Below, piece by piece: positions 11,199 through 19,263 of a DNA stretch of 58,088 nucleotides; within the stretch, counting starts at the first letter, position 1; each line of letters opens with the position of its first letter. The position numbers and the translations under genes were made by a program. The notes beneath the pieces were generated by a model, which made no database searches, was not told the origin of the DNA, and was given only the letters and a program-made list of their open reading frames with translations. The DNA is from Acidobacteriota bacterium (GTDB lineage: Bacteria > Acidobacteriota > Blastocatellia > Pyrinomonadales > Pyrinomonadaceae). The stretch lies in contig JAFDVJ010000136.1 in assembly GCA_018269075.1 (NCBI GenBank), forward strand, positions 1-58,088, written 5' to 3'.

Positions 11199-11329
11199 CG
11201 GAGCGCCGGCATCTCGGCCGGCAATGAGCGCGAAAGCGCGAACCGGCGTTCGCTTTTATGCGAGCTCGAAAAACGGCGAAACGTTTGTGCGTTTTACAAA
11301 CGCATTGCCGGCAGGATGCCGGCGCTCCG
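11199..11329. repeat. GCCGGCATC...GATGCCGGC inverted-repeat element
   Basis: Ends reading CGGAGCGCCGGCATC and GATGCCGGCGCTCCG face each other. CCGGCAATG/CATTGCCGG and TTTGTGCG/TTTTACAAACGC form the inner part. Related copies are at 21071-21201 (full) and 22110-22151 and 25254-25335 (right halves). Arms of an iterated ACTTCCCAA word extend on both sides (11182-11199 and 11329-11375). Confidence 0.75.
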
Positions 11330-11376
11330 AACTTCCCGAACTTCCGAAACTTCCCGAACTTCCCAAACTTCCCAAC

Positions 11377-11405
11377 GTGACATGCCAAAAAGATTGAATT
11401 ATACT
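11377..11405 (+). promoter_or_regulatory. Sigma-70-like promoter of the nfn-kor operon
   Basis: GTGACA at 11377-11382 and TATACT at 11400-11405 are 17 bp apart, each a five-of-six match to the housekeeping consensus. The -35 element begins exactly where the ACTTCCCAA repeat arm ends. Transcription would start near 11412, leaving a leader of about 67 nt before the GTG start. Confidence 0.5.
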
Positions 11406-11478
11406 TTTAACGGACTTTCATCCGTTTACCGAACCGAAAAGTTTTAGTTCCTGGCCAATACCCCCGCCCATAACAGTC

Positions 11479-12372
11479 GTGAATGAAACAAAATGGTCTC
11501 AATTCGAAATCGTGACGCGTGAGGATTACTCGGACGTCACTTACATGCTCGAAATTCATCATCCGCTGATGGCCCGCGCCGCCAAACCCGGGCAGTTCGT
11601 GATCGTCATGTCGCACCGCGAAGGCGAACGCATTCCGCTGACGATCGCCGACTTCGACGCCGAAAGGGGCACGATCACGCTCGTTATCCAGGCCGTCGGC
11701 AAAACCACGCTCGAAATGCAGCAGACCTGCCGCGCCGGCACGTCTTTATACGGGATGGCCGGCCCGATGGGCATCCCGAGCAATCCCGGCAGCGCCAAAA
11801 AAGTGATCTGCGTCGGCGGCGGCCTCGGCGTCGCGCCGGTCTACCCGCAGGCCCGCGCCCTCAAGCAAAACGGCGCTTACGTGATCGGCGTGCTCGGCTT
11901 TCGCAATAAGGACCTGATCTTCTGGGAAGAAAAATTCCGCGCGATCTGCGACGAGCTGATCATCTGCACCGACGACGGCTCGGCCGGCCTCAAGGGCTTC
12001 GTCACCGACGGCATCAATCAGGCGCTCGAAAATCACAAGGACGTCGGCGAGGTCGTCGCGATCGGCCCGCCGGTGATGATGAAGGCGAGCGCCGAAGCGA
12101 CGCGCGCGCGCGGCGTCAAGACGATGGTCAGCCTCAATCCGATCATGGTCGACGGGACGGGCATGTGCGGCGGCTGCCGCGTCAAGATCGGCGACGAGGT
12201 CAAGTTCGCCTGCGTCGACGGCCCCGATTTCGACGGCCACAAGGTCGATTTCGACGATCTGATGATCCGGCTCCGGCGCTACAAGGAAGAAGAGCGCGTC
12301 GCCACCGAACGCTGGTCGGAAACCTGCCGGATGCGAATGGTCGACGGCAAGGTCGTGCCCCTCCCGGAATAA
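11479..12372 (+). CDS. FAD/NAD-binding reductase subunit, NfnA/SudB (ferredoxin-NADP reductase alpha) type
   Basis: A 297-residue flavoprotein of the ferredoxin reductase / dihydroorotate dehydrogenase electron-transfer family. The N-terminal FAD barrel has KPGQFVIVM and IPLTIADF; the NAD-binding part has VGGGLGVAPVYPQARALK. The C-terminal loop GMCGGCRVKIGDEVKFAC (C230, C233, C245) is the usual [2Fe-2S] site. In NfnAB this subunit takes electrons from NADH during flavin-based bifurcation; in SudAB it acts in NAD(P)H-dependent sulfide/polysulfide chemistry. The start is a GTG, since no in-frame ATG occurs before residue 24. It is followed after 22 bp by its GltA-like partner. Confidence 0.9.
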   Translation: MNETKWSQFEIVTREDYSDVTYMLEIHHPLMARAAKPGQFVIVMSHREGERIPLTIADFDAERGTITLVIQAVGKTTLEMQQTCRAGTSLYGMAGPMGIPSNPGSAKKVICVGGGLGVAPVYPQARALKQNGAYVIGVLGFRNKDLIFWEEKFRAICDELIICTDDGSAGLKGFVTDGINQALENHKDVGEVVAIGPPVMMKASAEATRARGVKTMVSLNPIMVDGTGMCGGCRVKIGDEVKFACVDGPDFDGHKVDFDDLMIRLRRYKEEERVATERWSETCRMRMVDGKVVPLPE

Positions 12373-12394
12373 CGAACAACTGAAAAAAAAGGCA

Positions 12395-13879
12395 ATGATT
12401 AAAAAACGAACAATCAGGAGTATTCCTCAAAAACGGACTCCGGTTCGGGAGCTCGACCCGAAGGTCCGGGTGACGAACTTTGAGGAAGTAAACTGCGGCT
12501 ACACCGAACCCGAGGCGATGCTCGAATCCGAGCGTTGCCTTTTTTGTCCCGACCCGAAATGCATCGGCGGCTGCCCGGTCTCGATCAACATTCCCGCGTT
12601 TATCAAAAAGATCGGCGAAAAGGACTTTCGCGGCGCCTACGACGTGATCACGGCGACGAATCTGCTGCCGGCGGTCTGCGGGCGCGTCTGCCCGCAGGAG
12701 AACCAGTGCGAGGGCGTCTGCGTGGTCGGCGAAAATCTCGAACCGGTCGCGATCGGGCGGATGGAAAGATTCGTCGGCGACCTCGCGATCGCCAACAACT
12801 GGGTCAATCTGCCGTTCATCGAGCCCGCCAAATACCGGATCGGCATCGTCGGCTCGGGGCCGGCCGGGATGGCCTGCGCCGCCGATATGGCGAAGGCCGG
12901 CTGCGACGTCACGGTCTTCGAAGCGTTTCATCTCGCGGGCGGCGTCCTGCGCTACGGGATTCCCGATTTCCGGCTGCCGAACACGGTCGTCGACGCCGAG
13001 ATCGAAAAGCTCGAACAGCTCGGCGTCCGGTTCGAATGCAACACGCTCGTCGGGCGATTGTTCACGATCGAGCAGATGATCGAGGAACTCGGTTTTCACG
13101 CCGTCTTTATCGGCACCGGCGCGGGCTATCCGTCGATGCTCGGGATTCCGGGCGATTCCTTAAACGGCGTGCTCTCGGCGAACGAGCTGCTGACGCGCTG
13201 CAACCTGATGGCGGCGCGGAATTTCCCGGACGTCGATACGCCGCTGCCGCTCGGCAAACACGTCGTCGTCGTCGGCGCGGGCAACACCGCGATGGACGCT
13301 TTGCGCGTCTGCCAGCGGCTCGGGGCGGAAAAAGTGACCTGCGTCTACCGCCGCTCGAAGACCGAATGCCCGGCGCGCGCCGAAGAGGTTCACCACGCCG
13401 AACAGGAGGGCATCGAGTTTCACTGGCTGACCAACCCGGTCGAGATCATCGACGACGGCGCGGGCTCGGTCGCCGGGATGCGCTGCATCCGGATGGAGCT
13501 CGGCGAACCGGACGATTCCGGCCGCCGCCGGCCGCTGCCCGTCAAAGGCAGCGAGTTCGAGATCGAGACCGATCAGGTCGTTTTCGCGATCGGCACCAAC
13601 GCCAATCCGATCATCGGCCAGACTTCGAAACTGAAGCTCAACAAATGGGGCTATCTCGAAACGAACGCCGAGCTGATGACCTCGATCGCCGGCGTCTTCG
13701 CGGGCGGCGACATCGTCACCGGCGCGGCGACCGTGATCGAGGCGATGGGCGCCGGCAGAAAGGCCGCGCGCGGGATGAAGGCCTATCTGGGGCTCCGCGA
13801 CGTCGGCCCGGTGAACGACGCCGCGACTTTATTCGGAATCGATTTGAGCGAACATAATTTCAATCGAATTAGGGCTTAA
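12395..13879 (+). CDS. gltA: NADPH-dependent glutamate synthase small-chain-like subunit (NfnB/SudA type)
   Basis: A 494-residue flavoprotein. The N-terminus carries two [4Fe-4S] cysteine sets, CLFCPDPKCIGGCP and CGRVCPQENQCEGVC. Two dinucleotide-binding segments follow: IGIVGSGPAGMACAADMAKAG (FAD) and VVVVGAGNTAMDALRVCQRLGA (NADPH). Alone this is the GltA/GltD-like class. Immediately beside the FAD/[2Fe-2S] subunit it matches the large NfnB/NfnL subunit, which exchanges electrons between NADPH and ferredoxin. The next gene begins 3 bp after its stop, so translation is coupled with the 2-oxoacid oxidoreductase. Whether the pair truly bifurcates cannot be told from sequence. Confidence 0.9.
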   Translation: MIKKRTIRSIPQKRTPVRELDPKVRVTNFEEVNCGYTEPEAMLESERCLFCPDPKCIGGCPVSINIPAFIKKIGEKDFRGAYDVITATNLLPAVCGRVCPQENQCEGVCVVGENLEPVAIGRMERFVGDLAIANNWVNLPFIEPAKYRIGIVGSGPAGMACAADMAKAGCDVTVFEAFHLAGGVLRYGIPDFRLPNTVVDAEIEKLEQLGVRFECNTLVGRLFTIEQMIEELGFHAVFIGTGAGYPSMLGIPGDSLNGVLSANELLTRCNLMAARNFPDVDTPLPLGKHVVVVGAGNTAMDALRVCQRLGAEKVTCVYRRSKTECPARAEEVHHAEQEGIEFHWLTNPVEIIDDGAGSVAGMRCIRMELGEPDDSGRRRPLPVKGSEFEIETDQVVFAIGTNANPIIGQTSKLKLNKWGYLETNAELMTSIAGVFAGGDIVTGAATVIEAMGAGRKAARGMKAYLGLRDVGPVNDAATLFGIDLSEHNFNRIRA

Positions 13880-13882
13880 AAA

Positions 13883-15781
13883 ATGGCACTTGAAATCAAC
13901 CAAACAGAAAGCGAGACAGTGACGACCGAACCAAAGTTCGGAGGAAAAGCCGTGATGCTCGAAGAACATATCGTCGAGATCATCAGCGACTCGGGCGAGG
14001 GCGCGCAGAAATGCGGCCAGTCGTTCGGGGCGATCGCCGCCCGGATGGGCTTCGGCGTCTGGACGGTCGAGATCATCCCGGCCGAGATCCGCCCGCCGGC
14101 GCGAAGCGTCGCCGGGGCGAGCGGCAACCGGATCCGGATCGGCTCGAAACGGATCACCAACGGCGGCAACGAGACCGATCTGGTCGTCGCCTTCAACGAA
14201 CAGGTCCTGCTCGGGCGCGTTCGTTCCAAGGAACTCAAACCCGGCTGCACGATCCTGCTCGAATCGATGTGGCGGACGAGCTCGAACCCGCGCTTCGCCA
14301 AATCCTACGTCGAGACCTACGATCAGCTGGTCGCGGCCGGCTACCGGGTCTACGAGATCCCGATGGACAAGGAATGCCGGAAAGTCGTTTCCGACCCGCG
14401 CAAGGGCAAGAATATGTTCGCGCTCGGCGTGCTCTGCGGCATCTACAGCCTCGACCTCAAGGTCGCCCGCCAGCAGATCGCGCTGACCTTCAGCAAGAAA
14501 TCGGACGAGGTCATCAAATCCAACGTCAACCTGCTCGAAGCCGGCTACCGCTACGCCGAGGAGCACATCGACATCAAATACTCGATCCCGGCCGTCAAAT
14601 CGACCGAGAACCAGATCGTCGTCAACGGCAACACCGCGCTCGCGCTCGGCGTGCTCGCCTCGGGGATGGAGATCTGCGCGATGTACCCGATCACGCCGGC
14701 GACCTCGGCCTCGCACTACCTGAGCGACGTCTTCGAAAAGGTCGGCGGCATCGTCCACCAGGCCGAGGACGAGATCGCCGCCTGCACCTTCGCGATCGGC
14801 GCGTCCTACGCCGGCAAATGCACGGTGACGATCACTTCCGGCCCCGGCTATTCGCTCAAGCAGGAAGCGATCGGGCTCGCCGTGATGGGCGAGATCCCGC
14901 TCGTCGTCGTCAACGTGATGCGCGGCGGCCCGAGCACCGGGCAGCCGACCAAGACCGAGCAGGGCGATCTGATGACGACGATCTTCGGCAGCCACGGCGA
15001 CGCGCCGAAGGTCGTCATCGCGCCCGGCACGATCGAGGACTGCTTCTACTCGGTGATCACCGCCCGCAAGATCGCCGAAACCTTCAATATGGTCGTCGTG
15101 ATTCTCTCGGACGCGAATCTCGCGACCTCGCAGCAGCCGTTCCGGCGGCCCGTCTTCAGCGAGGAATGGATGGCCCCGCCGATCGATCAGAGCGCCGTCC
15201 CGAAAGGCGCGAAGCCCTACGACTGGGATCCGAAAACCGGCCTCGCCCGAAGATTTGTTCCCGGCCAGCCGAACGGGATGCACACGCTGACCGGCCTCGC
15301 CCACGACGTCAACAGCCACGTCGCCTACGACCCGGAGATCAACCAGCAGGGAATGCGGGCGCGGAGCCTCAAGCTCGCGACGCTTCAGAAAACGCTCCGG
15401 CCGCCGACCGTCTTCGGCGACCCGACCGGCGACCTGCTGGTGATCGGCTGGGGCAGCTCGAAGGGCGCGATCGAAGAGGCCGTCGAAGGCCTGCGCGCCG
15501 AGGGCAAAAAGGTCTCGGCGCTGCACCTGACCTTTATCCAGCCGCTGCCGCCCGGGATCAGGGAGATTCTGGCCGGCTTTAAACAGCACATCACGATCGA
15601 GAACAACTGGTGCGATCAATGGGAAGACGAGATGATCGACGAGACGAACCGCCGCTACTCGGCGCTCGCGCTGCTCCTGCGCTCGCGTTATCTGGTCGAC
15701 ATCGACTGCTGGAGCGAGTGTCGCGGCACGCCGCTCAAACCGAACACCGTCCGCCGCGTGATTTTGGAGAAACTTTCATGA
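13883..15781 (+). CDS. korA: 2-oxoacid:ferredoxin oxidoreductase, fused gamma-alpha subunit (KorA type)
   Basis: A 632-residue protein. Residues about 25-210 are the gamma domain (GEGAQKCGQSFGAIAARMGFGVWTVEIIPAEIRPPAR). Residues from about 220 are the alpha domain with YPITPATSAS at 268, HQAEDEIAACTFAIGASYAG and TSGPGYSLKQEAIGLAVMGE. The C-terminal third contains the transketolase-like WGSSKGAIEEAV. Together with the beta subunit it converts a 2-oxoacid and CoA to acyl-CoA, CO2 and reduced ferredoxin. 2-Oxoglutarate is the likeliest substrate by subtype, but this is not proven. It overlaps korB by 4 bp. Confidence 0.92.
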   Translation: MALEINQTESETVTTEPKFGGKAVMLEEHIVEIISDSGEGAQKCGQSFGAIAARMGFGVWTVEIIPAEIRPPARSVAGASGNRIRIGSKRITNGGNETDLVVAFNEQVLLGRVRSKELKPGCTILLESMWRTSSNPRFAKSYVETYDQLVAAGYRVYEIPMDKECRKVVSDPRKGKNMFALGVLCGIYSLDLKVARQQIALTFSKKSDEVIKSNVNLLEAGYRYAEEHIDIKYSIPAVKSTENQIVVNGNTALALGVLASGMEICAMYPITPATSASHYLSDVFEKVGGIVHQAEDEIAACTFAIGASYAGKCTVTITSGPGYSLKQEAIGLAVMGEIPLVVVNVMRGGPSTGQPTKTEQGDLMTTIFGSHGDAPKVVIAPGTIEDCFYSVITARKIAETFNMVVVILSDANLATSQQPFRRPVFSEEWMAPPIDQSAVPKGAKPYDWDPKTGLARRFVPGQPNGMHTLTGLAHDVNSHVAYDPEINQQGMRARSLKLATLQKTLRPPTVFGDPTGDLLVIGWGSSKGAIEEAVEGLRAEGKKVSALHLTFIQPLPPGIREILAGFKQHITIENNWCDQWEDEMIDETNRRYSALALLLRSRYLVDIDCWSECRGTPLKPNTVRRVILEKLS

Positions 15782-16770
15782 CAGAACAGACCGAAACAAT
15801 CAGTGCGAGCGAATGCCTGATTCGTATGTATGACGAGCAGCACGAGATCGAGGACTACCAGAAGGGCGTGCCCCGCTGGTGCAGCGGCTGCGGCGACAAT
15901 TCCATCCTGACCGCCGTCCAGCGACTCTGCCGCGACGAGGGCCTGCTTCCGGAAAAAACCGTCTTCGTGTCGGGCATCGGCTGTTCGAGCCGGCTCCCGC
16001 ATTATATGAACACCTACGGTTTTCACGGCATCCACGGCCGCGCGCTGCCCGTCGCCGAAGGCGTCAAGCTCGCGCGGCCCGATCTGACCGTCTTCGTCAA
16101 CACCGGCGACGGCGACTGCTGCAGCATCGGCGCGGCCCACTGGATCCACGCCATCCGCTACAATATGGATATGACGATGATGCTTCACGACAACCAGATC
16201 TACGGCCTCACGAAGATGCAGGCCTCGCCGACGTCGCCGCTCGGGCTCAAAAGCAACACGACGCCGCACGGCACTTATCTCGAAGCGCTCAACCCGCTGA
16301 CCGTGACGCTCGGCGTGTCCAACGTCTCGTTCGTCGCGCAGGTCGTCGACTGGATTCCCGAAGTGATGTATCAGGTTCTTTCGCAGGCCTATCATCACAA
16401 GGGCTTTTCGTTCGTGCGGATCATCCAGCGCTGCACCGAATGGCTGCCGAAGCTGCTCGATCCGTGGCTGCACGACCGCCAGCGCGTCCTCCTGCTGCAT
16501 CACGAAAACGGCCTCGAGATCAGCCCGGCGCTCGCGAAATCCTACACGAAGATGCGCGAGCACGACCCGTCGAATATGAACGAGGCGCGCGAGATCGCGT
16601 CGGCCTTCGATCCGATTCCGGTCGGCATTCTCTACCGGAACGACGACGTCCCGTGCTACGAGGATCTCCGGCACGATTCGCGTCTGCGGACGAACAGTCT
16701 CATTCAAAAGGGCCTCGAATCCGAATTCGACAAGTTCACGATTTGGGCGGACGGCAACGAGCCCGCCTGA
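15778..16770 (+). CDS. korB: 2-oxoacid:ferredoxin oxidoreductase beta subunit (KorB type)
   Basis: A 330-residue thiamine-diphosphate subunit. The ATG at 15778 overlaps the korA stop in an ATGA junction, which fixes the start. WCSGCGD (C35, C38) and GIGCSSR provide cysteines for the [4Fe-4S] cluster. GDGDCCSIGAAHWIHAIRYN is the ThDP/Mg motif and DNQIYGLTKMQASPTS the following conserved loop. There is no ferredoxin domain in either Kor subunit, so an external carrier is needed; the next gene encodes a protein ending in one. Confidence 0.92.
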   Translation: MTEQTETISASECLIRMYDEQHEIEDYQKGVPRWCSGCGDNSILTAVQRLCRDEGLLPEKTVFVSGIGCSSRLPHYMNTYGFHGIHGRALPVAEGVKLARPDLTVFVNTGDGDCCSIGAAHWIHAIRYNMDMTMMLHDNQIYGLTKMQASPTSPLGLKSNTTPHGTYLEALNPLTVTLGVSNVSFVAQVVDWIPEVMYQVLSQAYHHKGFSFVRIIQRCTEWLPKLLDPWLHDRQRVLLLHHENGLEISPALAKSYTKMREHDPSNMNEAREIASAFDPIPVGILYRNDDVPCYEDLRHDSRLRTNSLIQKGLESEFDKFTIWADGNEPA

Positions 16771-16782
16771 GGGATGGTTTAA

Positions 16783-18945
16783 ATGGAAAAACAACTTCAG
16801 CACCAAATAGCCTTTTACCTGACCGGCCGCATCGACAAATCGACGCTCGAACCGGTCGACGGGCGGCTGCGGCCCGCCCTTTTGTCGCGTTACGCCGATC
16901 TCGACTCGCTCCGGTACGACTTTCCGCTGGTTCTGAATCGTCTCGGCGCGCCCGGGCGGGCGGTTCTCTCGCTCAGCCGGATGGTCGATCACGCCGTCGC
17001 GGAGCTCGGCGAAAACGTCGATCACGAACGCGTCGCGCGGCACGGCTACCGGATCGAACACGCGCTCCGCAAAGCGCTCGCCGGCGGCGCGGAGGATTTC
17101 GCGGCGCTCTGGGAGCGGACGACGGCCGCGCTCGAACGCGAAGACGAAGCGCTCCACGATTCGGCCAAAAGATTATGGAAGGCGTTTCAGGCGAGCGGCG
17201 AGCTCGTCGACGCCGGCGCGGCGCTGCCCGCGAAGGCCGTCCGTCACGCGTGGAGCGCGGTCCAGACCGCAAAGGCCGCCGCGTTTCGCTACCGGGCCGA
17301 ACGGCTGCTGCTCAAGCTCAAAAATATTCTCGCCGCCGAAGAGATCGGCTCGACCGTCGGCCGGACGCCCGAACGGCTTCAGGCCGGCGTCGGCTCGTCG
17401 TTCGCCGGCGCGTTCGATTTCGACGCGATGTCGCGGATTCTGGTCGCGGCGAAGCCCGCCGTCGAGCTTTCCGACGAGCGCCGCCGCCGGATCGGAAATC
17501 TGATCGGCGTGCTCGAAAGACAAAAGTTCTACGCGCTCGAAACCGACGGGGCAGAGCCCTACGATTTCGCTTTCGAACGCTGCGCCGACGCGCTCGACGC
17601 CTACCGGAGCCGCCACGCCGAAGCGGTCGAGCTGGTCAAAACGCTCGCCGTCGCCGAGCTCGAAGCCAAAGGCGAATACCGCGAAGCGGTCCACGATATG
17701 ATCTTCGACGGCTTCGGCGCGAACGGCCTCGACGCCGGCGAGCTGGCCGAGCTGCCGGATTATCTGGTCTGCGTCGACGGCCAAACGCTCGACGCGGCCG
17801 AACTGGCGCGGATCGTCGAGCTGCTCGCGGCCGGGCTGCCGGTCAAGATTCTGGTCCGGACCGACGACGTCCTCGAACCGGCCTTCGTCGCCGAGGGCCA
17901 CGTCACGTTCGGCCTCCGCGCGCGGCAGCTCGTCAACACGGCGATCGGTCTGCACGACGTCTTCGTCTTTCAGGCGGCGGCCTCGCATCTGTTCAAGAAA
18001 AAAGACGCGCTGATGCGCGGGCTTGCCTATCACGGGCCGGCGCTGTTCAGCGTCTTTTCGGGCGCGAACGCGCATACCGGGCAGATTCCGGCGTATCTCG
18101 TCGCCGCCGCCGCGATGGAATCGCGAGTCTTCCCGGCGCTCGTCTACGATCCGTCGGCCGGCGCCGACTGGGCGAGCCGGCTCGACATCACCGACAACCC
18201 GCATCCCGACGACGACTGGGCGGTTCATTCGTTCTCGTATGAAGACGAGAATCTCCAGTCGCAGACCGAAACGATCGCGTTCACGCTCGCCGATTTTATG
18301 GCGATGGACGAGCGGTTCTTCAAAAACTTCGCGGTCGTCCCGAAAGCCGACTGGAGCGCTTCGCTGATCCCGGTCGCCGAAGCGTTTCAGATCGAATCGA
18401 AGGGCCTGCCCGAAAAAGTGCCGGCCGTCCTGCTGGTCGACGACGAATTTCGTCTGCAGCGCGCGATCCTCAGCAGCCGCGCGTTTTTCGAGGTTCAGCG
18501 ATGCCGCAGTATGTGGCACAGCCTGCAGGAACTCGGCGGCATCCATAATTCGCACGCCGAACGCCTCCTCGCGCAGGAACGCAAGGCCCGCGCCGCGGCC
18601 GCGGCTGTCGAAACGCCCGCGCTGCCGACCGCCGGGGCCGTCGAACCGGCCGCGCCGCCGGACGCGCCGGCGAGCGCGGCGGCCGAAGCCGCGCACGGCG
18701 ACGAGCCCTACATCGAGAGCGAACGGTGCAGCAGCTGCAACGAATGCGTCCAGCTCAACGGCGAGATGTTCGCCTACAACGAAAACCAGCAGGCGTATCT
18801 CAAGAACCCGGACGCCGGAACGTTTCGCCAGCTGGTCGAAGCCGCCGAGGGCTGCCAGGTTTCGGTCATCCATCCGGGCAAGCCGCGCAACCCGAAGGAA
18901 CCGGGACTCGAAGACCTGCTCAAACGGGCCGCGGCCTTCAATTGA
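16783..18945 (+). CDS. Uncharacterised 720-aa protein with C-terminal single-cluster ferredoxin domain
   Basis: The last gene of the operon, 12 bp after korB. Residues 1-330 are mostly helical and Ala/Arg/Glu-rich with no motif I know. Residues about 330-560 look alpha/beta (DYLVCVDGQTLDAAELARIVELLAAGLPVKILVR, then HGPALFSVFSGANAHTGQIPAYLVAAAAMESRVFPALVYDP) and vaguely resemble pyruvate:ferredoxin oxidoreductase segments, without a ThDP motif. An Ala/Pro linker (about 600-640) leads to a [4Fe-4S] ferredoxin domain with C649-x2-C652-x2-C655 and C691. I infer that it accepts electrons from KorAB and passes them to the Nfn pair. No named family is recognised. Confidence 0.75.
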   Translation: MEKQLQHQIAFYLTGRIDKSTLEPVDGRLRPALLSRYADLDSLRYDFPLVLNRLGAPGRAVLSLSRMVDHAVAELGENVDHERVARHGYRIEHALRKALAGGAEDFAALWERTTAALEREDEALHDSAKRLWKAFQASGELVDAGAALPAKAVRHAWSAVQTAKAAAFRYRAERLLLKLKNILAAEEIGSTVGRTPERLQAGVGSSFAGAFDFDAMSRILVAAKPAVELSDERRRRIGNLIGVLERQKFYALETDGAEPYDFAFERCADALDAYRSRHAEAVELVKTLAVAELEAKGEYREAVHDMIFDGFGANGLDAGELAELPDYLVCVDGQTLDAAELARIVELLAAGLPVKILVRTDDVLEPAFVAEGHVTFGLRARQLVNTAIGLHDVFVFQAAASHLFKKKDALMRGLAYHGPALFSVFSGANAHTGQIPAYLVAAAAMESRVFPALVYDPSAGADWASRLDITDNPHPDDDWAVHSFSYEDENLQSQTETIAFTLADFMAMDERFFKNFAVVPKADWSASLIPVAEAFQIESKGLPEKVPAVLLVDDEFRLQRAILSSRAFFEVQRCRSMWHSLQELGGIHNSHAERLLAQERKARAAAAAVETPALPTAGAVEPAAPPDAPASAAAEAAHGDEPYIESERCSSCNECVQLNGEMFAYNENQQAYLKNPDAGTFRQLVEAAEGCQVSVIHPGKPRNPKEPGLEDLLKRAAAFN

Positions 18946-18970
18946 GCGTCGCGGGCCTCGATTTTCCTGA

Positions 18971-18999
18971 AAATACCGCGCGCCGGCGCTGTATTTTCT
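18971..18999 (+). terminator. Likely terminator of the nfn-kor operon
   Basis: AAAATACCGCG and CGCTGTATTTT pair around GCGCCGG and are followed by CTTCC. It lies 26 bp after the stop of the 720-aa protein. The T-run belongs to the stem, so strength is uncertain. A second hairpin, CCGGAGCTT...AAGCTCCGG, follows at 19001-19034. Confidence 0.4.
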
Positions 19000-19110
19000 T
19001 CCGGAGCTTCGATCTTCGCGGGTCAAAGCTCCGGGATCGAAATCCCCGATTACGGCGTCCGACAAGATCCGCCGGAAAAATGAGCGTTAAACTTGCGAAC
19101 GTTTTTTAAT

Positions 19111-19173
19111 CTAACCGCCAAAAACACTAAACACACTAAATTATTTCGTGTTTTTAGTGTTTTTGGCGGATAG
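19111..19173. repeat. TAAAAACAC-word hairpin
   Basis: CTAACCGCCAAAAACACTAA pairs with a right arm ending TTTTTGGCGGATAG. It is the third member of the family at 4781, located between the nfn-kor operon and the following lipoprotein gene in the gap 18946-19263. Confidence 0.75.
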
Positions 19174-19263
19174 TTAAAACATCGAACGCGGCCGGGATCG
19201 CCGCTCTTCCGGCAGGCTTCGGCGTCGGACGTCGAATCGACCTTTCATCAATTGCTTCTCATT

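Larger units (their letters stand above)
11078..11478. other. Gene-free region with composite repeat and operon promoter
   Basis: This divergent spacer contains an inverted-repeat element (11199-11329) flanked by GGAAGTT / AACTTCC word arms, and then the promoter of the nfn-kor operon. No open frame here looks coding. Confidence 0.6.

Noticed and set aside
11479..13879. Ordinary glutamate synthase (GltB/GltD)
   Set aside because: No large GltB subunit is present and the FAD/[2Fe-2S] neighbour matches Nfn/Sud pairs.
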